Part shown: piece by piece, positions 21,301-32,592 of the stretch
Layout of the letters: each line of letters starts with the position of its first letter
Position numbering within the stretch: the stretch's first letter is position 1
From: Peronospora farinosa
Taxonomy: Eukaryota > Oomycota > Peronosporomycetes > Peronosporales > Peronosporaceae
Reading direction: 5' to 3'
Length of the DNA: 64,000 nucleotides
NCBI GenBank assembly: GCA_947646735.1
Contig: CANTFK010000633.1
Location: 310,001-374,000, forward strand
The notes under the pieces: model-generated
What the model was told of the DNA's origin: nothing
The model's input: the letters and a program-made list of their open reading frames with translations, nothing else
Databases searched by the model: none
Made by a program: the position numbers and the translations under genes

Positions 21301-22590
21301 AAGGACACCAGGAAGGACTCTAACAAAGACGCTAGAAAGGACTCTAACAAGGATGCTAGGAAGGACTCTAACAAGGATGCTAGGAAGGACTCTAACAAGG
21401 ATGCTAGGAAGGACTCTTACAAGAATGCTAAGAAGGACTTTAACAAGGACTCCAGCAGAGACTCTAGTGATAAGGACAGGATGCCAAAAGAAGAGAAGAA
21501 GAAACAAGAAAGCACGGTTAAGGACGTCAAGCTGGATCAGGTTGCGGCGCCTGCTATTGACCTTGACTTTTTGGCTGAACCGATGGATGACGATATGCTA
21601 AGTGACAATGAGACTCCCCGCTCGACGACTCCTATAACGCTGGGCCGTAAGAAAAGTGATGAAAGTATGACACGCAAAGATTCCAAGACTAATGATGATA
21701 AGAGATCTTGTGGTGGTGGCTCAGATGAAAAAAAAGGTGATGGTCGCAATGACAGCCGCTCCTCGTCTCGAAAGCATGACACAGCTCTTAGTCGCACCGA
21801 TCGCGAACGCGATCGCGATCGTGGCTCGACGTCAAAAAAACGAGAGGGTTCCTCATCTCGAAGTCGTCGTAGTCGCTCGCGCTCGCATTCCCGTCGTGGG
21901 TCATCTCGAGAATCGTCTCGGCGACGTACGGAGTCATCGAGGAAGCGCGGAGAGGACAAGAGTTCATCCTTATCTCGTGCGAAAGATCGCAGTAACGGTG
22001 GAAACCGCGACCGTGATGAAGACAGAGGCAACCGCGACCGAGGCAATCGCGATCGAGGACGTGATCGCGACCGTATTCGTGACCGCGATCGCGATCGTAT
22101 GTGTGAAAAAGACCGACCCCGTGATCGCGAGAAAACCCAAGATCGAGAACGGGATCGTCCTCGTGACCGCAAAGAACGTGAAGGAAAGCGTAAACGCGAT
22201 GCTGCAAACGACGACACGACCGTCGGGGGTGATCGGAAACGACGTCGCAGTGCTGAGAAGGAACGCGAGCGTCGTAGCGAGAAAAGCTCGGGTGGCGGAG
22301 GCAGTGGACGCGTAGTTACGACAACGCCCGGATCTTCTCGTGGCTCACGCGGTGGTAGAAATCGTCGTCGTGGAGGTGGCGGTGGTGGTGGCGGCGGCGG
22401 TGGTGGTGGTGGCGCTGCAAGTGGTGATGGTGATAAGCGACGGATTGAGGTGGAGGGCGAAAGAAGAAGTGGTGGAAATGACCGAAAGAAGCCCTCTCGA
22501 AAGAAAAGCGATGATCGTGGAGGCAAGGGATCCGGCGAGCCGCAGGCCAAAAAGCGATCGGTTTTGGAACGACTTGGACCCAAGCTTTAA
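18390..22590 (+). CDS. RBBP6: RBBP6/Mpe1-type protein: DWNN, zinc knuckle, RING, RS tail
   Basis: Homologue of RBBP6 (yeast Mpe1), a RING E3 factor linked to the pre-mRNA cleavage and polyadenylation complex. Three exons (18390-18766, 18881-19613, 19693-22590) join in frame to 1335 residues. Residues 1-80 are the ubiquitin-like DWNN domain (HFKFKSAKEFDTVTFPG, SVTVKRIP). A Gly/Arg-rich linker follows. The CCHC zinc knuckle (CYRCGTPGHYIQNCPTNGD, about residue 254) and the family signature KKKTGIPKSFM come next. The RING/U-box (CPLCRRLMNDAVLIPCC, then CDECLRSALIEHKLTCPLC) spans about 350-395 and is split by the second intron. The rest is low-complexity: Pro/Gly repeats with WFDGP, long RS/RD stretches, a KDSNKDTR repeat block and a 15-residue glycine run near the C-terminus. 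Such tails suit binding in RNA-processing assemblies. The start is the ATG that begins the DWNN domain. Confidence 0.93.
21205..21450 (+). repeat. 24-bp coding repeats in the RBBP6 tail
   Basis: About ten 24-bp units encode variants of KDSNKDTR/KDSNKDAR (8 residues, in frame). Neighbouring units are nearly identical at the DNA level, which suggests recent slippage or unequal exchange. Looser KD-rich units precede it from about 21120. Confidence 0.9.
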
Positions 22591-23008
22591 CAATGAGAGC
22601 AGGTTAACATCTGAATATACCAAGCACGAAAGGCTTGTCAGGTGCTGTTGTTGACTGTACGTTTTGCTCGCTATCGATATCCGAATATCTACTGAGCTTT
22701 AGAAAGAGTGGACGCCTCAAGTTCCAAGACAGTCGATATTGCACACTCGATCGTTCGACTTGCCTTTTGCGACATAATCAGCCATTCATTCCCCACATCT
22801 TTTGATTTCTCGTGTGATTGATCTGCTCCCTTGTATTCAAGTCTCGATTCTTCCTTGTACTTCCTCTTGATTGCGTACGGCTGGACTTCTGACAACTTGT
22901 AGATCAGGAGATTGACGTTCTAATTTACCGTGTACATGTAATACATGTACCATATCGCATATATTGACTGCTAAGTTTGCGAGCACGCGTGTGCCACGGA
23001 GGCAACCT
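22591..23008. other. Convergent spacer
   Basis: Lies between the ends of the RBBP6 and START-FYVE genes. A minus-strand frame of 68 codons at 22689-22895 has no recognisable family. Nothing else seen. Confidence 0.4.
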
Positions 23009-24363
23009 TTACCAGTCCAGACTCAATTCTATGGGTGCTTCGTCGTCTAAAGGCAATAGACACGGGCGAAATACATCGGGTGGATGCTTGAAGTTGACTG
23101 TACGGCTGAAAAAACGGCTGCAAATGCTTTGTCTACTGCTGCTCCTCATGCTGTGTGTACCGATCGCCGAGCACTCGCTCGTGTCGTAACACGATTCGAT
23201 GGGACTAGTTCTGGGTCCAAGGTGCGTTTTGCCCGTGACGTTCTTGATGCACACTGCGCAGAATAGTCGCTTCTGGGCTCGACCGGACTTGTTTAGTCTG
23301 AAAATTTGGTGCTTCTCAGAGCACTCTTTACAGACAGTCTAGCCAAGTTTCATCAAACGGGCGTGAGTGCCGTCACCCACCACAAACACGTTTGGCAAGT
23401 CGTGCAGTTAACGTACCTGGTGACAGCCTAAACAAAGAGGATAGGAGCCCAGCTTTGGCTTTCGCGCGCAGACGTGACAGACCATGCTTCACTCAGACAA
23501 GACAGATCAAACGTTAGCTTTGTGTTGAGATAGCGATGCGTACATGGCAAGCAGTCATAACGCTACCTTGAGGGCAACCACTGGTGGCAGTCGGCTTTGT
23601 CCATGAGCGCACTGAATTTCTTTGCATGGCCACCTCGGGGACTGAGAACAACATGGAGCCAGGTATTGGCAGTTGTGAAATGGATGGCTTTTGCTGGATC
23701 GGAACCAAAGTTGGATATCGATCCCCAGAGAAATATCTCCGTCTTGTTGGTACGTTTGTGACGACGGTACAAGTAGCACGATGCTGTATTCTGACGTAGC
23801 ATTCCAGGAGTAGCTGGCCACTCGGGTCTTTCAATCGACTGAAGTGTATGGTAGGTGAGTTCGTGGCCATGGGCATCAGTTGTAGTGCCCATCCGTTCGT
23901 AGGTCAGTACGTCTCGGTCTCGTAGTAATCCCCATACACACCTCGTGGCGAACCACTTGATACCGGCAAAGCGGAACGGGTCATCCGATGAGCGTCGCTC
24001 GTGCGCGTTGAGTACCGATCCGTCTTTGAGGTCATAGCCTAAAAGCACGGTGGTGGTGCGGAAATCATTCGTCGTGTCACAGTAAAGTCCACCCATGACG
24101 TCTTCCAGGCGACCGTCAATCAGACCTGTGCCGACCATAACGACTATCGACTGGTTTGTTGATCCAGATATGTTGTTGAAGACGCTAACCTCTTTTTGGC
24201 GCTTGACGAACGCCCACTGCTGTGAGTCTATGTTCTTTGGATTGAACTTGGCTCGCTCGGCCACCGTGCCCTGCAAAAACTTCTTTGTGGCACAATCGTA
24301 CAGCGCGCGATCCCCGGGCGTGAGTTTAATCTGCGGACAGCGATCCAGGCCAAACGTGGTCAT
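23009..24363 (-). CDS. START-like lipid-binding protein with FYVE-type zinc finger
   Basis: Three exons (24363-23567, 23486-23417, 23338-23009; introns 80 and 78 bp) give 398 residues in a continuous frame. Residues about 40-235 resemble the START-like domain of a large oomycete family: VMGGLYCDTTNDF, FAGIKWFATRCVWGLLRDRD and TYHTLQSIERPEWP lie along it. The second and third exons complete a zinc finger with paired cysteines: VCHVCARKP, PLCLGCHQ, TVCKECSEK and LFCAVCIKN. This is the four-pair CxxC pattern of FYVE-like domains, here lacking the basic RRHHCR patch that binds PI3P in classical FYVE fingers. The role is inferred as membrane or lipid association; the ligand is unknown. The splice sites restore the zinc pairs exactly, which supports the model. 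A partial, broken copy lies upstream at 24897-25700. Confidence 0.75.
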
Positions 24364-24896
24364 TTGACTGTGCCACGCTTTTCACTGTATGCGTAGCAGC
24401 AAAATAGTGTAGTGAGCGTTTCCGTCGTGGGACCCTTTTTAAGTGTCAAGTCCTGATTGTTTTATCGTTGAGCTACGTGATTTCGCATCAAGCACGAGCG
24501 CTTACCACTCAGAAAACGGCTTACATCGTAGCGTGCCTGGCTCTACAAGGGCGATGGACGTTACAGTGGTCCATCGAACTCCTTCACCATCAAACTCGGT
24601 GCACGTTCGTTGCGGCACGCTAATCAGCTGACTCAAAGGCAAAAGAGCACACAACGTAATTTGCAGCGTGAAAGCATATATGCAATGGCACTAAACTCCC
24701 CGAAGATACCTTCCAGCTGAAAGCGTAATACCGTTATCGCTGCGTCACTAACCGTGTTCACCACCTATTGCTTGAACATCAACAGCACTCTAGTAGTGGT
24801 GCAGTAGCTGTCCAGACAATCTACCAGTAGATGTTGTTGCTAGTACCATAGAGCTCACGTGTGAACTACAGTCAGAATGTTCTTGCTATTGTAAAA
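24364..24896. other. Spacer between START-FYVE gene and its partial copy
   Basis: Probably holds the promoter of the START-FYVE gene. No coding sequence recognised. Confidence 0.4.
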
Positions 24897-25700
24897 TTTC
24901 GAGGGGACTAGCCAAGGTGCGTTTTGCCCGTGACTTTCTTGCAAAAGTGCGCAGAACAGTCACTTCTTGGATCGGCGCAACCCAGAGCACTCTACACAGA
25001 CAGTCTAGCCAAGTATCATCAAACGGGCATCATCAACGCAAACACGTTTGACAAGTAGTGCAGTAAAAGCGCCTAGGACAGACTAAACAAAGAGGATAGG
25101 AGCCCAGCTTTGGCTTTCGCGCGCAGACGTGACAGACCATGCTTCACTCAGACATAGCGATGCGTACATGGCAAGCAGTCGTAACGTTACCTCGAGGGCA
25201 ACCACTGGTGGCAGTCGGCTTCGTCCATGAGCGCACTGAATTTCTTTGCATGGCCACCTCGGGGACTGAGAACAACATGGAGCCAGGTATTGGCAGTTGT
25301 GAAATGGATGGCTTTTGCTGGATCGGAACCAAAGTTGGATATCGATCCCCAGAGAAATATCTCCGTCTTGTTGGTACGTTTGTGACGACGGTACAAGTAG
25401 CACGATGCTGTATTCTGACGTAGCATTCCAGGAGTAGCTGGCCACTCGGGTCTTTCAATCGACTGAAGTGTATGGTAGGTGAGTTCGTGGCCATGGGCAT
25501 CAGTTGTAGTGCCCATCCGTTCGTAGGTCAGTACGTCTCGGTCTCGTAGTAATCCCCATACACACCTCGTGGCGAGTCACTTGATACCGGCAAAGCGAAC
25601 GGGTCATCCGATGAGCGTCGCTCGTGCGTGATAAGTACAAATCTCATAGCCCAAATCACGTGGTTGACGGAAGTCATCAATCGTGTCACACTAGGATCCA
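24897..25700 (-). pseudogene. Truncated tandem copy of the START-FYVE gene
   Basis: Positions about 25100-25600 nearly repeat 23455-23960, with only a few differences in that core. The copied part covers the second half of the START-like domain, the first intron and part of the zinc finger. The 5' half of the gene is absent or scrambled beyond about 25640. The second-intron donor region reads CCTAGGCG instead of CCAGGTACG, a stop replaces a codon before LFC, and the last cysteine pair is damaged. The N-terminal coding part also carries a stop and an indel near 25575-25605. It therefore cannot give a product like its neighbour. The high identity of the core against poorer flanks suggests a recent duplication or gene conversion limited to that core. 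Confidence 0.8.
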
Positions 25701-25957
25701 TCAATGACGAACCTTGCGATTCGCGACTGCCGATGCTGTAATAGCATTTGTATGACGGTTCCTTTCGCAACTCTGCCTTTTCGAGCTGACGACATCAGCT
25801 CATCGCCGGCCAAGCATCAGCTTGACAATGGCCGTCATTGAGCCATCGATAGAGTTGGCAAAGACTTGGCAAAGAGGTTTATACATTTTATCCTCCTAGT
25901 ACGTAGACGAAGTAAAAAAAGTGGAAGCGCTCTTCCAGGGTCATCAGAATGAGCACC

Positions 25958-26046
25958 AGTTGTGAACCTCTGGTTATGTCCTTAGACGCTGATGAGATTC
26001 TTAGATGATCTCATCATCTAAGGACATAATCAGAGGTTCACAACTT
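25958..26046. repeat. Foldback with arms of about 37-40 bp
   Basis: The left arm starting GTTGTGAACCTCTG (25959) is matched in reverse complement by the right arm ending at 26046. There is one mismatch and a 3-base indel, and a short loop around 25998-26005. It could be a minimal foldback element or MITE remnant. No gene is nearby. Confidence 0.8.
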
Positions 26047-27177
26047 GTCGTGTGCATTTTATCTCACCGCAACCGCTGGGATGCTGCACAAAGCGGCCCC
26101 CAACGTTTTTCTGAGTTCAACCACATCTTCTCCAATTTTCCTGCATCCTCGAGCTTGCTTTGCTCCTTATCCACAACATTTCACCCAACTACCAACACTA
26201 CCATTTCAAGCGAATCCTAATAACATGAAAATGCAGTCGTTACAGGATTCAACAGTTGCCCAAAAGTGAAGAAAAGGTCGTAGCATACTACTCTTTCGTC
26301 GTACGATCCAACTTTTAGTGACATTGACACGAGTGGAACTCGAGGTCTTCAACACACGTTTGCGAGCATCATCTTTCGTACTACCAATGAAATGTACCAA
26401 TTGACTGTCGAGGCAGTGTTTCATTTACAATGAGACTGAAATCAGTGACAACTCATGCTTATTGCTGCCCGAAAAAGTAGCGTATAGCAACGAGGAGAAG
26501 TAAAATGCATGACGATACCCCCCCCCCTTTTTAATTCGTCGAGAACTCATTTCCTAATGTTGGAGCATTGTGCTTGAAGCTCTGGGGAGCAAAAGCAGTC
26601 TCATTACGATTTCAGCAGGTGCTGCATCTGCTTTTCTTCCGCAAACATTCATGCGTAGTCTTCTCGTTGAATGCATTGTACACACATTGGCGGAAATAGA
26701 CAGTGGTAGCGATGGTCATGAATCGAATACAGATACAACTGCTAGCAAATCCTTGGTCACAGAAAGACGCTGCCTCACGCAGGCCATGTACGGTCACTAG
26801 TGTGTGCGAGAAGAGGAATCTTTCTTTTCTTTGTCCAAGTGAGCTCTGTATATGCATCTTATGTATTCGCTAGAGATTGTGTTCCGTAGTGCAAATCACG
26901 ACATTTTTAAACTCGAAAAAGCTGCTGATGGATGGACAAGGATGTTGTTTTAAGGCTTCGAATTTGAACATAGACTTGTACGTATGATTCCGTCCGTTCC
27001 GACCGGAGCTCTCTGCATGGCAGGGATGGCTTGTTTGGGACAGCCGGTTTGGTACCCGGCTTCACTTCAAAGGCACCACCTGCTCATTTGGCCGTCTAGT
27101 TTATGATAATGATGTAAGCGGTTGATTGTTCGAATATCGAGTGTACTCGACGTTTTGCAACTGCAGGGGCCTGTGCT
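26047..27177. other. Spacer without recognisable gene
   Basis: Several short open frames without motifs, for example 26570-26800 (+). A C9 run is present at about 26519-26527. Nothing assigned. Confidence 0.4.
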
Positions 27178-27978
27178 CTACCGCCTTAAAAAATCTCCCT
27201 CCTGCGCTTGTCGTAAGCTTTCTTGCTGATCTTCTTCTTCACTATCCGTGAGGACCAGCTCGTCGACTAGTTCTTTCAAAAACGGGTGTTTGTCCTTCAA
27301 AGCGGCGACATCCCAGTAGCCTCGTCGTGCCAAATACTCAACGAATCCTATCTTGCCCATACAGATATTCTTACAGTTGGCTGCCAGCCACTTGGCCACG
27401 TCGTCGTGTCCTGCATTGATGGCGTTCACCACCGCCGACTGAGAACATCCTTCATCTCGATGTGCATACAACCACTGGATCACGTCCAAGTGTCCGTACG
27501 TTGCGGCATTGTCGATAGCGTAGTGGGTGGCTCCTTCCTTTCGATTGAAATGCAGCCACTGCACCACCTCCAAGTGGCCGAGTTGCGCTGCAAAGTCAAT
27601 GGCGTTGGTAGTGCAGCCCTCTGTTCGGTTCTTATGCAGCCACTGAACGATCTTTAAGTGGCCGTTACAGGCTGCCATGTCCATGGCGTCCGTCGTACAG
27701 CCCTCGCGACGGTTCGTGTGTAGCCATTGCACCACCTCCAAGTGGCCAAACTCAGCGGCTGAATCCATGGCCTCTTGACAGCAGCGCTGGAACTTCTTCG
27801 GATTGCGTCGACTTACCCGTTGTACGAGGTGCAAGTGTCCAGCTAATGCTGCACGCATTAAAGTCCACTTGGGGGATAAGTCCAGGAATGCGTTAACGTG
27901 CTCGAGCACGAGGTCGTTGGCGGCGTCGAAGCGGTCACATACGGCTAACACCGCCGGAGAGATGGCCAGGTCCGTCAT
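27178..27978 (-). CDS. Ankyrin-repeat protein, 266 aa
   Basis: Single-exon frame. From about residue 45 to 190 it holds consecutive units of about 30-33 residues with the core GHLEVVQWLHxNRxEGCTT: FGHLEVVQWLHTNRREGCTT, NGHLKIVQWLHKNRTEGCTT, LGHLEVVQWLHFNRKEGATH, YGHLDVIQWLYAHRDEGCSQ and a last AGHDDVAKWLAANC. This is the short ankyrin variant common in large oomycete families. The N-terminal 40 residues resemble the lead-in FDAANDLVLEHVNAFLDLSP seen in such proteins, and the tail is acidic (DSEEEDQQE). No signal peptide or other domain is present. It is expected to mediate protein-protein contacts; the partner is unknown. Confidence 0.88.
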   Translation of the reverse strand: MTDLAISPAVLAVCDRFDAANDLVLEHVNAFLDLSPKWTLMRAALAGHLHLVQRVSRRNPKKFQRCCQEAMDSAAEFGHLEVVQWLHTNRREGCTTDAMDMAACNGHLKIVQWLHKNRTEGCTTNAIDFAAQLGHLEVVQWLHFNRKEGATHYAIDNAATYGHLDVIQWLYAHRDEGCSQSAVVNAINAGHDDVAKWLAANCKNICMGKIGFVEYLARRGYWDVAALKDKHPFLKELVDELVLTDSEEEDQQESLRQAQEGDFLRR

Positions 27979-29668
27979 TGATCGATTTGTTATGTTAGTT
28001 ATTGGTCTACAAGTAAAATGACGTGAATGTGTCCAACCCCGGAGGGTTGTTACATGGTTCTACTTAGTAGAACCTCCATGGCTGCAGTTACTTACGTCTG
28101 CGACGAATTCCTAGGCTTCAACGAAAACTGCCGTTATTTTTTGTCCTTCCAACTGTTTTGTTTTTACTAATATTTCGAGAAGGCGACATTTTGATTCTCC
28201 ATTGTCTTTATATGCCCTTTTAAAAAAACGACCTAAAAAGTAGAAGTGATATCCACAAAAACAAGCCGAAAAGATACAATTGACAAATTGGTTCGAGATG
28301 AAGCGTTAACGACAAAGTTTTGAGTACTTGCCCCGGGTACTGACCACAGTGAGAAAAAGCTGGTTCACTGACCACAAAAGACTGGCTTGTATTGTTCTAT
28401 CATTTCCTTACCGCGTGGAGATCCAAGCAGTACGTGACGTGCCGGTTGACAACGGAGCACGCTCTTCCGCTAGAAAAAACTCGGTGCCGAATATGCGCGA
28501 TCAATAGGACAGCGGTGTATCCTACAAAAAGAAGGTTTTCTAATGCTATTCAAATATATTTGAGTATGAAATTACGAAATCTCTGGCCGTAAACACAAGC
28601 AATGGCTACGTCATATAGGGACATATTCCATGACGATGCATATTCGACTGATAGTTAGTTCTCTACCCGATAAAATGCCGGGAACGATGATAGAAATGTT
28701 CGAAACCGGCGCTATATCACTAACACGGCTGTCGGCTAGTGACTTTATTCCGTAGTGGGCTGACGTTTCTGTTAGTGACGATTGGCTCACGGAGTATATA
28801 ACTGATATATGCATGTATTGTACGTATAATGGCATTGCCATTGGAAAACAGCCCTTTTTTACGATGCTAAAGGCGAGCTGCTTTATCCTGACTGTCCCAG
28901 AAAGTCTGAACTTGATTATGGCCCGCTCGGTAAAAATGTTGACCAGTTGGTGTTCATATGTTGGTTGGTTAGCATTTGTCTATATATTTCTACATCATTC
29001 TAAAAAATTTGTATGAAAATAGCGATAATAGACGTCGAGTTTTTATTTTGCGTTTCCAGAGATGACACAACACCATGTTTGCTGTTTGTAAAGCTGCAAT
29101 ATAAAATGGTGATAAGGAAGCTTTTCTTGTTTGCTAAACTCGTTTGCTGTGAGACGAAACCTTCATCACCTCTTTCACCACTTGTGACACATTCAAGACA
29201 GCCATTACACCTGATACACGAGTATTTTTTTGCTCCTTCGTTTAATGGTGCTAAACATTCTCGTCAGTAAACATACGCTGAAGTTTGTTTGGACGGGGTC
29301 GAGAAACGTAACTTCAGCAAAGTCGTGTTGTTGAACCTTATGAATGAAATTTGAGATTCAAATCATACGCAGTGTCGCTTTTCAAGTTTTTTATAAGACC
29401 TATGAGTCGACCTCAATATAGAATCCAGCAAAACCGGGTCTTTACAACTGAGGACAAGGCCACAAAGATGAAGTGCCTTATCAATTGACCTAAATCAGCA
29501 AAACCAAAAGTTGAACTGCCCTTCAGTCGCCAGTGGAGCAATTTACTCTACGGTGAGCATTTGGGTTTCCATTCTTACTAACAGCATTTAAGGAGTCTTA
29601 CTAAAGTATTGACAATAGAATTTATAATTACGTGTAAGCAATAAGTCTACGATGCAGCTCAAGCTTAA
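27979..29668. other. AT-rich spacer
   Basis: No recognisable gene over 1.7 kb; open frames are short and AT-driven. A perfect small palindrome, GGTTCTACTTAGTAGAACC, lies at 28056-28074. Confidence 0.45.
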
Positions 29669-32303
29669 CTACTTTTGCTCGGTTGTCCGCACCATTTGCT
29701 GCAGCATGTCTTTAGCATAACGCAAGCGTTTACTTAAATCTGGTCGCTCTGACGTGAGAATAACTCTGGAGGACGAGAACACGGCCAGGTTACCATCGCG
29801 GTTCAGATACGTTGCAACGCGAGCATTTACAGATAGCATAAGCTTCGACTTGTCAAAGAAGTTAAACTGAATTGCCCCGTTGGAGAGTTGAAACAGCACC
29901 GCGTGACGAGTCTTGACCCACTTCGTGACGAACACCATCGATTGAGCCACTCCATCGCCATTGCTGCTTCCAATTGCACTGGTATCCGTGTTAGCTTCGC
30001 GAGACAACCCGTAAGATTGTGCAAGCTGACTTTCAAGAATATCTGCTTCGTCGTTCTCTACGCGAGCGTCCACCAAATAGCCTTTAAAGTGACCTAACAG
30101 TGTCACCTTCTTGCTGAGCACCGGATCGTAATCATCTGTGGTGTAGCGGACCCGAGCTTCTGGGCTTGCACTATGACTGCTTTGGCGCTCAATGTACTCA
30201 AAAACTCGGCCGTCTGCTGATGAAATCATTTTGGTGGAGTCATTGAAGTACACACCCGATTCACCATTCGAAAGCATGTAGCCAATACCATATTTGGATG
30301 TGTAATCCACCCACTGAGATATCCACAAGGTGGCAGGAATGAGCGGACAGATCTCGTCAGCCTCAGCGCGGACCTCCATCACTCTCTGAGCTGCAGCAAC
30401 GATTGTAGCAGCAGATGACGATTCACTCAACCTCTTGTCGTCATCGTCTCCGCTGCGACTGTGTTCTTGCAAAAAAAAGAATCGTGATAGTGACTTGTAT
30501 GCGAACTCCAACACGTTAGGAAAGGCAGCCGAAGGGGTGTCAACTGCCTCCGTGTGCAGCGATTTCACTGCAATGCTGCTGCTAGCTGCCAAATTTCGTT
30601 TTGTCGAGCTTGAGAACCCTGATGTCCTTCCAAAGCCGTCGCGCTTATGCGCAGGAGGCAGCGGCTGCGTCAATGAGGGCGACGCCCCAGGATCAGAAGC
30701 GCGTTGAGTGTGAGCGTTGATATCTCGTGTCCTAAGCGGATACTTCTTTGATGCAGCAGGCGGCGAGATTATTACTCCAGTCGATCTCGCAAGGCGTTCA
30801 CTGTCACTGTGGTGACTAGCAAACGACTGGATTTTGCACGAAGGTGGTGTTGCAAGTAATGCAGTTCTTGGCAGTGTTCTTGGTACAAATTCATCAGCCA
30901 AAAACGGGTGAGTCAAAATCTGCTTTAATGATGGTCGTGCGTCAGGATCATTGCGCAGGATACTGCGAACAAGCGATTGCGCCGACCGTGAAATGTGCGC
31001 TGTCTCTGGAAAGTCGTACTTGTTGGCACGGATACGCTTATATGTGGCCTTGACATCGTCTGTTTCGAAAGGAGGCCGTCCCACAAGAAGCGTATACATG
31101 ACAACACCAGTAGACCAGATGTCGACTTCAAAACTGTGTCCGTCGCCACGCTGTCCGCTCAAAATTTCAGGCGCAATATAGTTTGGCGTCCCACACATGG
31201 TGCGCTTGCGATCTTCAAGGTTTTCAAGTCGAGTAGCAAGTCCAAAGTCTCCAATTTTGAGTCGCATGTCTGATGTGAGAAACAAATTCCCCAGCTTTAG
31301 GTCGCGATGAATCACTAACTTTTCATGGAGATACGCCAGTCCCTCCACGAGCTGGCGCATGTAAAACTTTACTTCGCTCTCAGACAAACGTTTTCTCCGC
31401 CGCATCAAGTCCAGCATGGACTGGTTGCGACACAATTCCAACACAATGTAGGCATTCTCCGAGTCTTCAAAGAAATGTTCAAACTGTACAATTTGCGGGT
31501 GATGCAGTGACTTGTGAATCTTGATCTCCGACGTAAACTACAAACGATAAAAAGTACCGAGAAAGTACACATCATAGAAAACGACAAAATGTATCAGCGT
31601 CTTGTCAGCCTTTATATCTGTCTCCTGCTTGCATGTTTCTCACTTTTTGCTTGGTCTTCACTTTAACTAGCGAGCGTTTAGCCACCACTTTGGCCGCAAA
31701 TATCTTCCCTGTCTGTTCGCATTTCAACTCATAGCAACGGGCGAATCCTCCCTACACAATAAGTCAGCACCGATTCCTAGTTTGAAGCCTATCCCAATCA
31801 CAACAGCATCCCACCTTGCCCAAAAACTTGCCCTTGACGTATGTCCGAGTCTTGACATAGCCACGAGCATCGAGATAAGCCTCTAGGATCTTATCGGGCA
31901 CGACCGGCTGCGGCGTCGGCTCCTTTTTCTTCTTTTCCACAGCCGCTGCTGGTGGTGGTGCGGCCTCAATTGGTCGCTCCATTTCAGCGTTAATATTTTG
32001 ATTGCATCTCGGTTCTAAGGCAGGAAGCACGTGGCCAGGACTGGCTGAGCCTCGACGACTTTGCACGAGCTTAAATCGGTCGCTGTCGTACACTCGTTGA
32101 GCCGCATCGTTGCTACTACGTCGCTTGGCACGCATGACAACCGACGTAGGTAGATTTTTACTGACCATTAAGTTCTCATCACCTTTAGCCAACATCTCCG
32201 TCGTGTCGTGTGTCTGCATCGTCATAATTGTCCGTCGAAGGCCGGTTTTTCCGAGATTTTTAAAACCGAATTTAAAAGTTCTGTGGATTGATATAATTCT
32301 CAC
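29669..32303 (-). CDS. PLK: Polo-like protein kinase with two polo boxes
   Basis: Three exons (32303-31815, 31751-31644, 31537-29669) join in phase 0 to 821 residues. A basic, Pro-rich N-terminal extension of about 160 residues precedes the kinase. The glycine loop FLGKGGFARCYEL straddles intron 1, and the catalytic Lys lies in FAAKVVAK. The polo-type VIHRDLKLGNLFL (about 272-284), the DFG (IGDFGLATRLE) and the T-loop RKRTMCGTPNYIAPE follow, so all catalytic residues are present. After a Ser-rich linker come polo box 1 (WVDYTSKYGIGYMLSNG, about 610) and polo box 2 (VTKWVKTRHAVLFQLSNG, about 735). Polo kinases drive mitotic entry, centrosome or basal-body function and cytokinesis; the boxes dock phosphorylated partners. 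An internal Met (MTMQTHD, 26 residues in) is an alternative start. Confidence 0.93.
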
Positions 32304-32551
32304 ATTTGTACGATGAAAATAGTAGTCAAAAAGTTTATAATACGTTTAGAAATACTATGGATATTACCCGGTAGTCATGGACATTGGTTTCCAAATGGAG
32401 TTGAATCAGCTTTGATTCCGTAACTTTATTGATGGGCACCATGCTTGGTTTAGATTTCGTCAGCGACGTCAAGGCTAATAGGTGCATGCTGATGACATCG
32501 CACCATGTGGTCCAGTTCAAGGTGTTCGCCAGCCGGTATAATACGACATAA

Positions 32552-32592
32552 CCACACTAACTAGAGACTGTACTAGAGTCTAATTAGTGTGG
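32552..32592. repeat. Imperfect hairpin
   Basis: CCACACTAACTAGAGACT is matched in reverse by AGTCTAATTAGTGTGG with a mismatch and a two-base bulge around a short loop. Possible structured or foldback site; function unknown. Confidence 0.6.

Noticed and set aside
21537..22583. 348-codon minus-strand frame rich in Arg and Ser
   Set aside because: Mirror of the RBBP6 RS/RD codons and glycine run; no independent motifs or splice support.
28813..29270. AT-rich open frames
   Set aside because: Hydrophobic and Lys/Phe-rich by base composition only.
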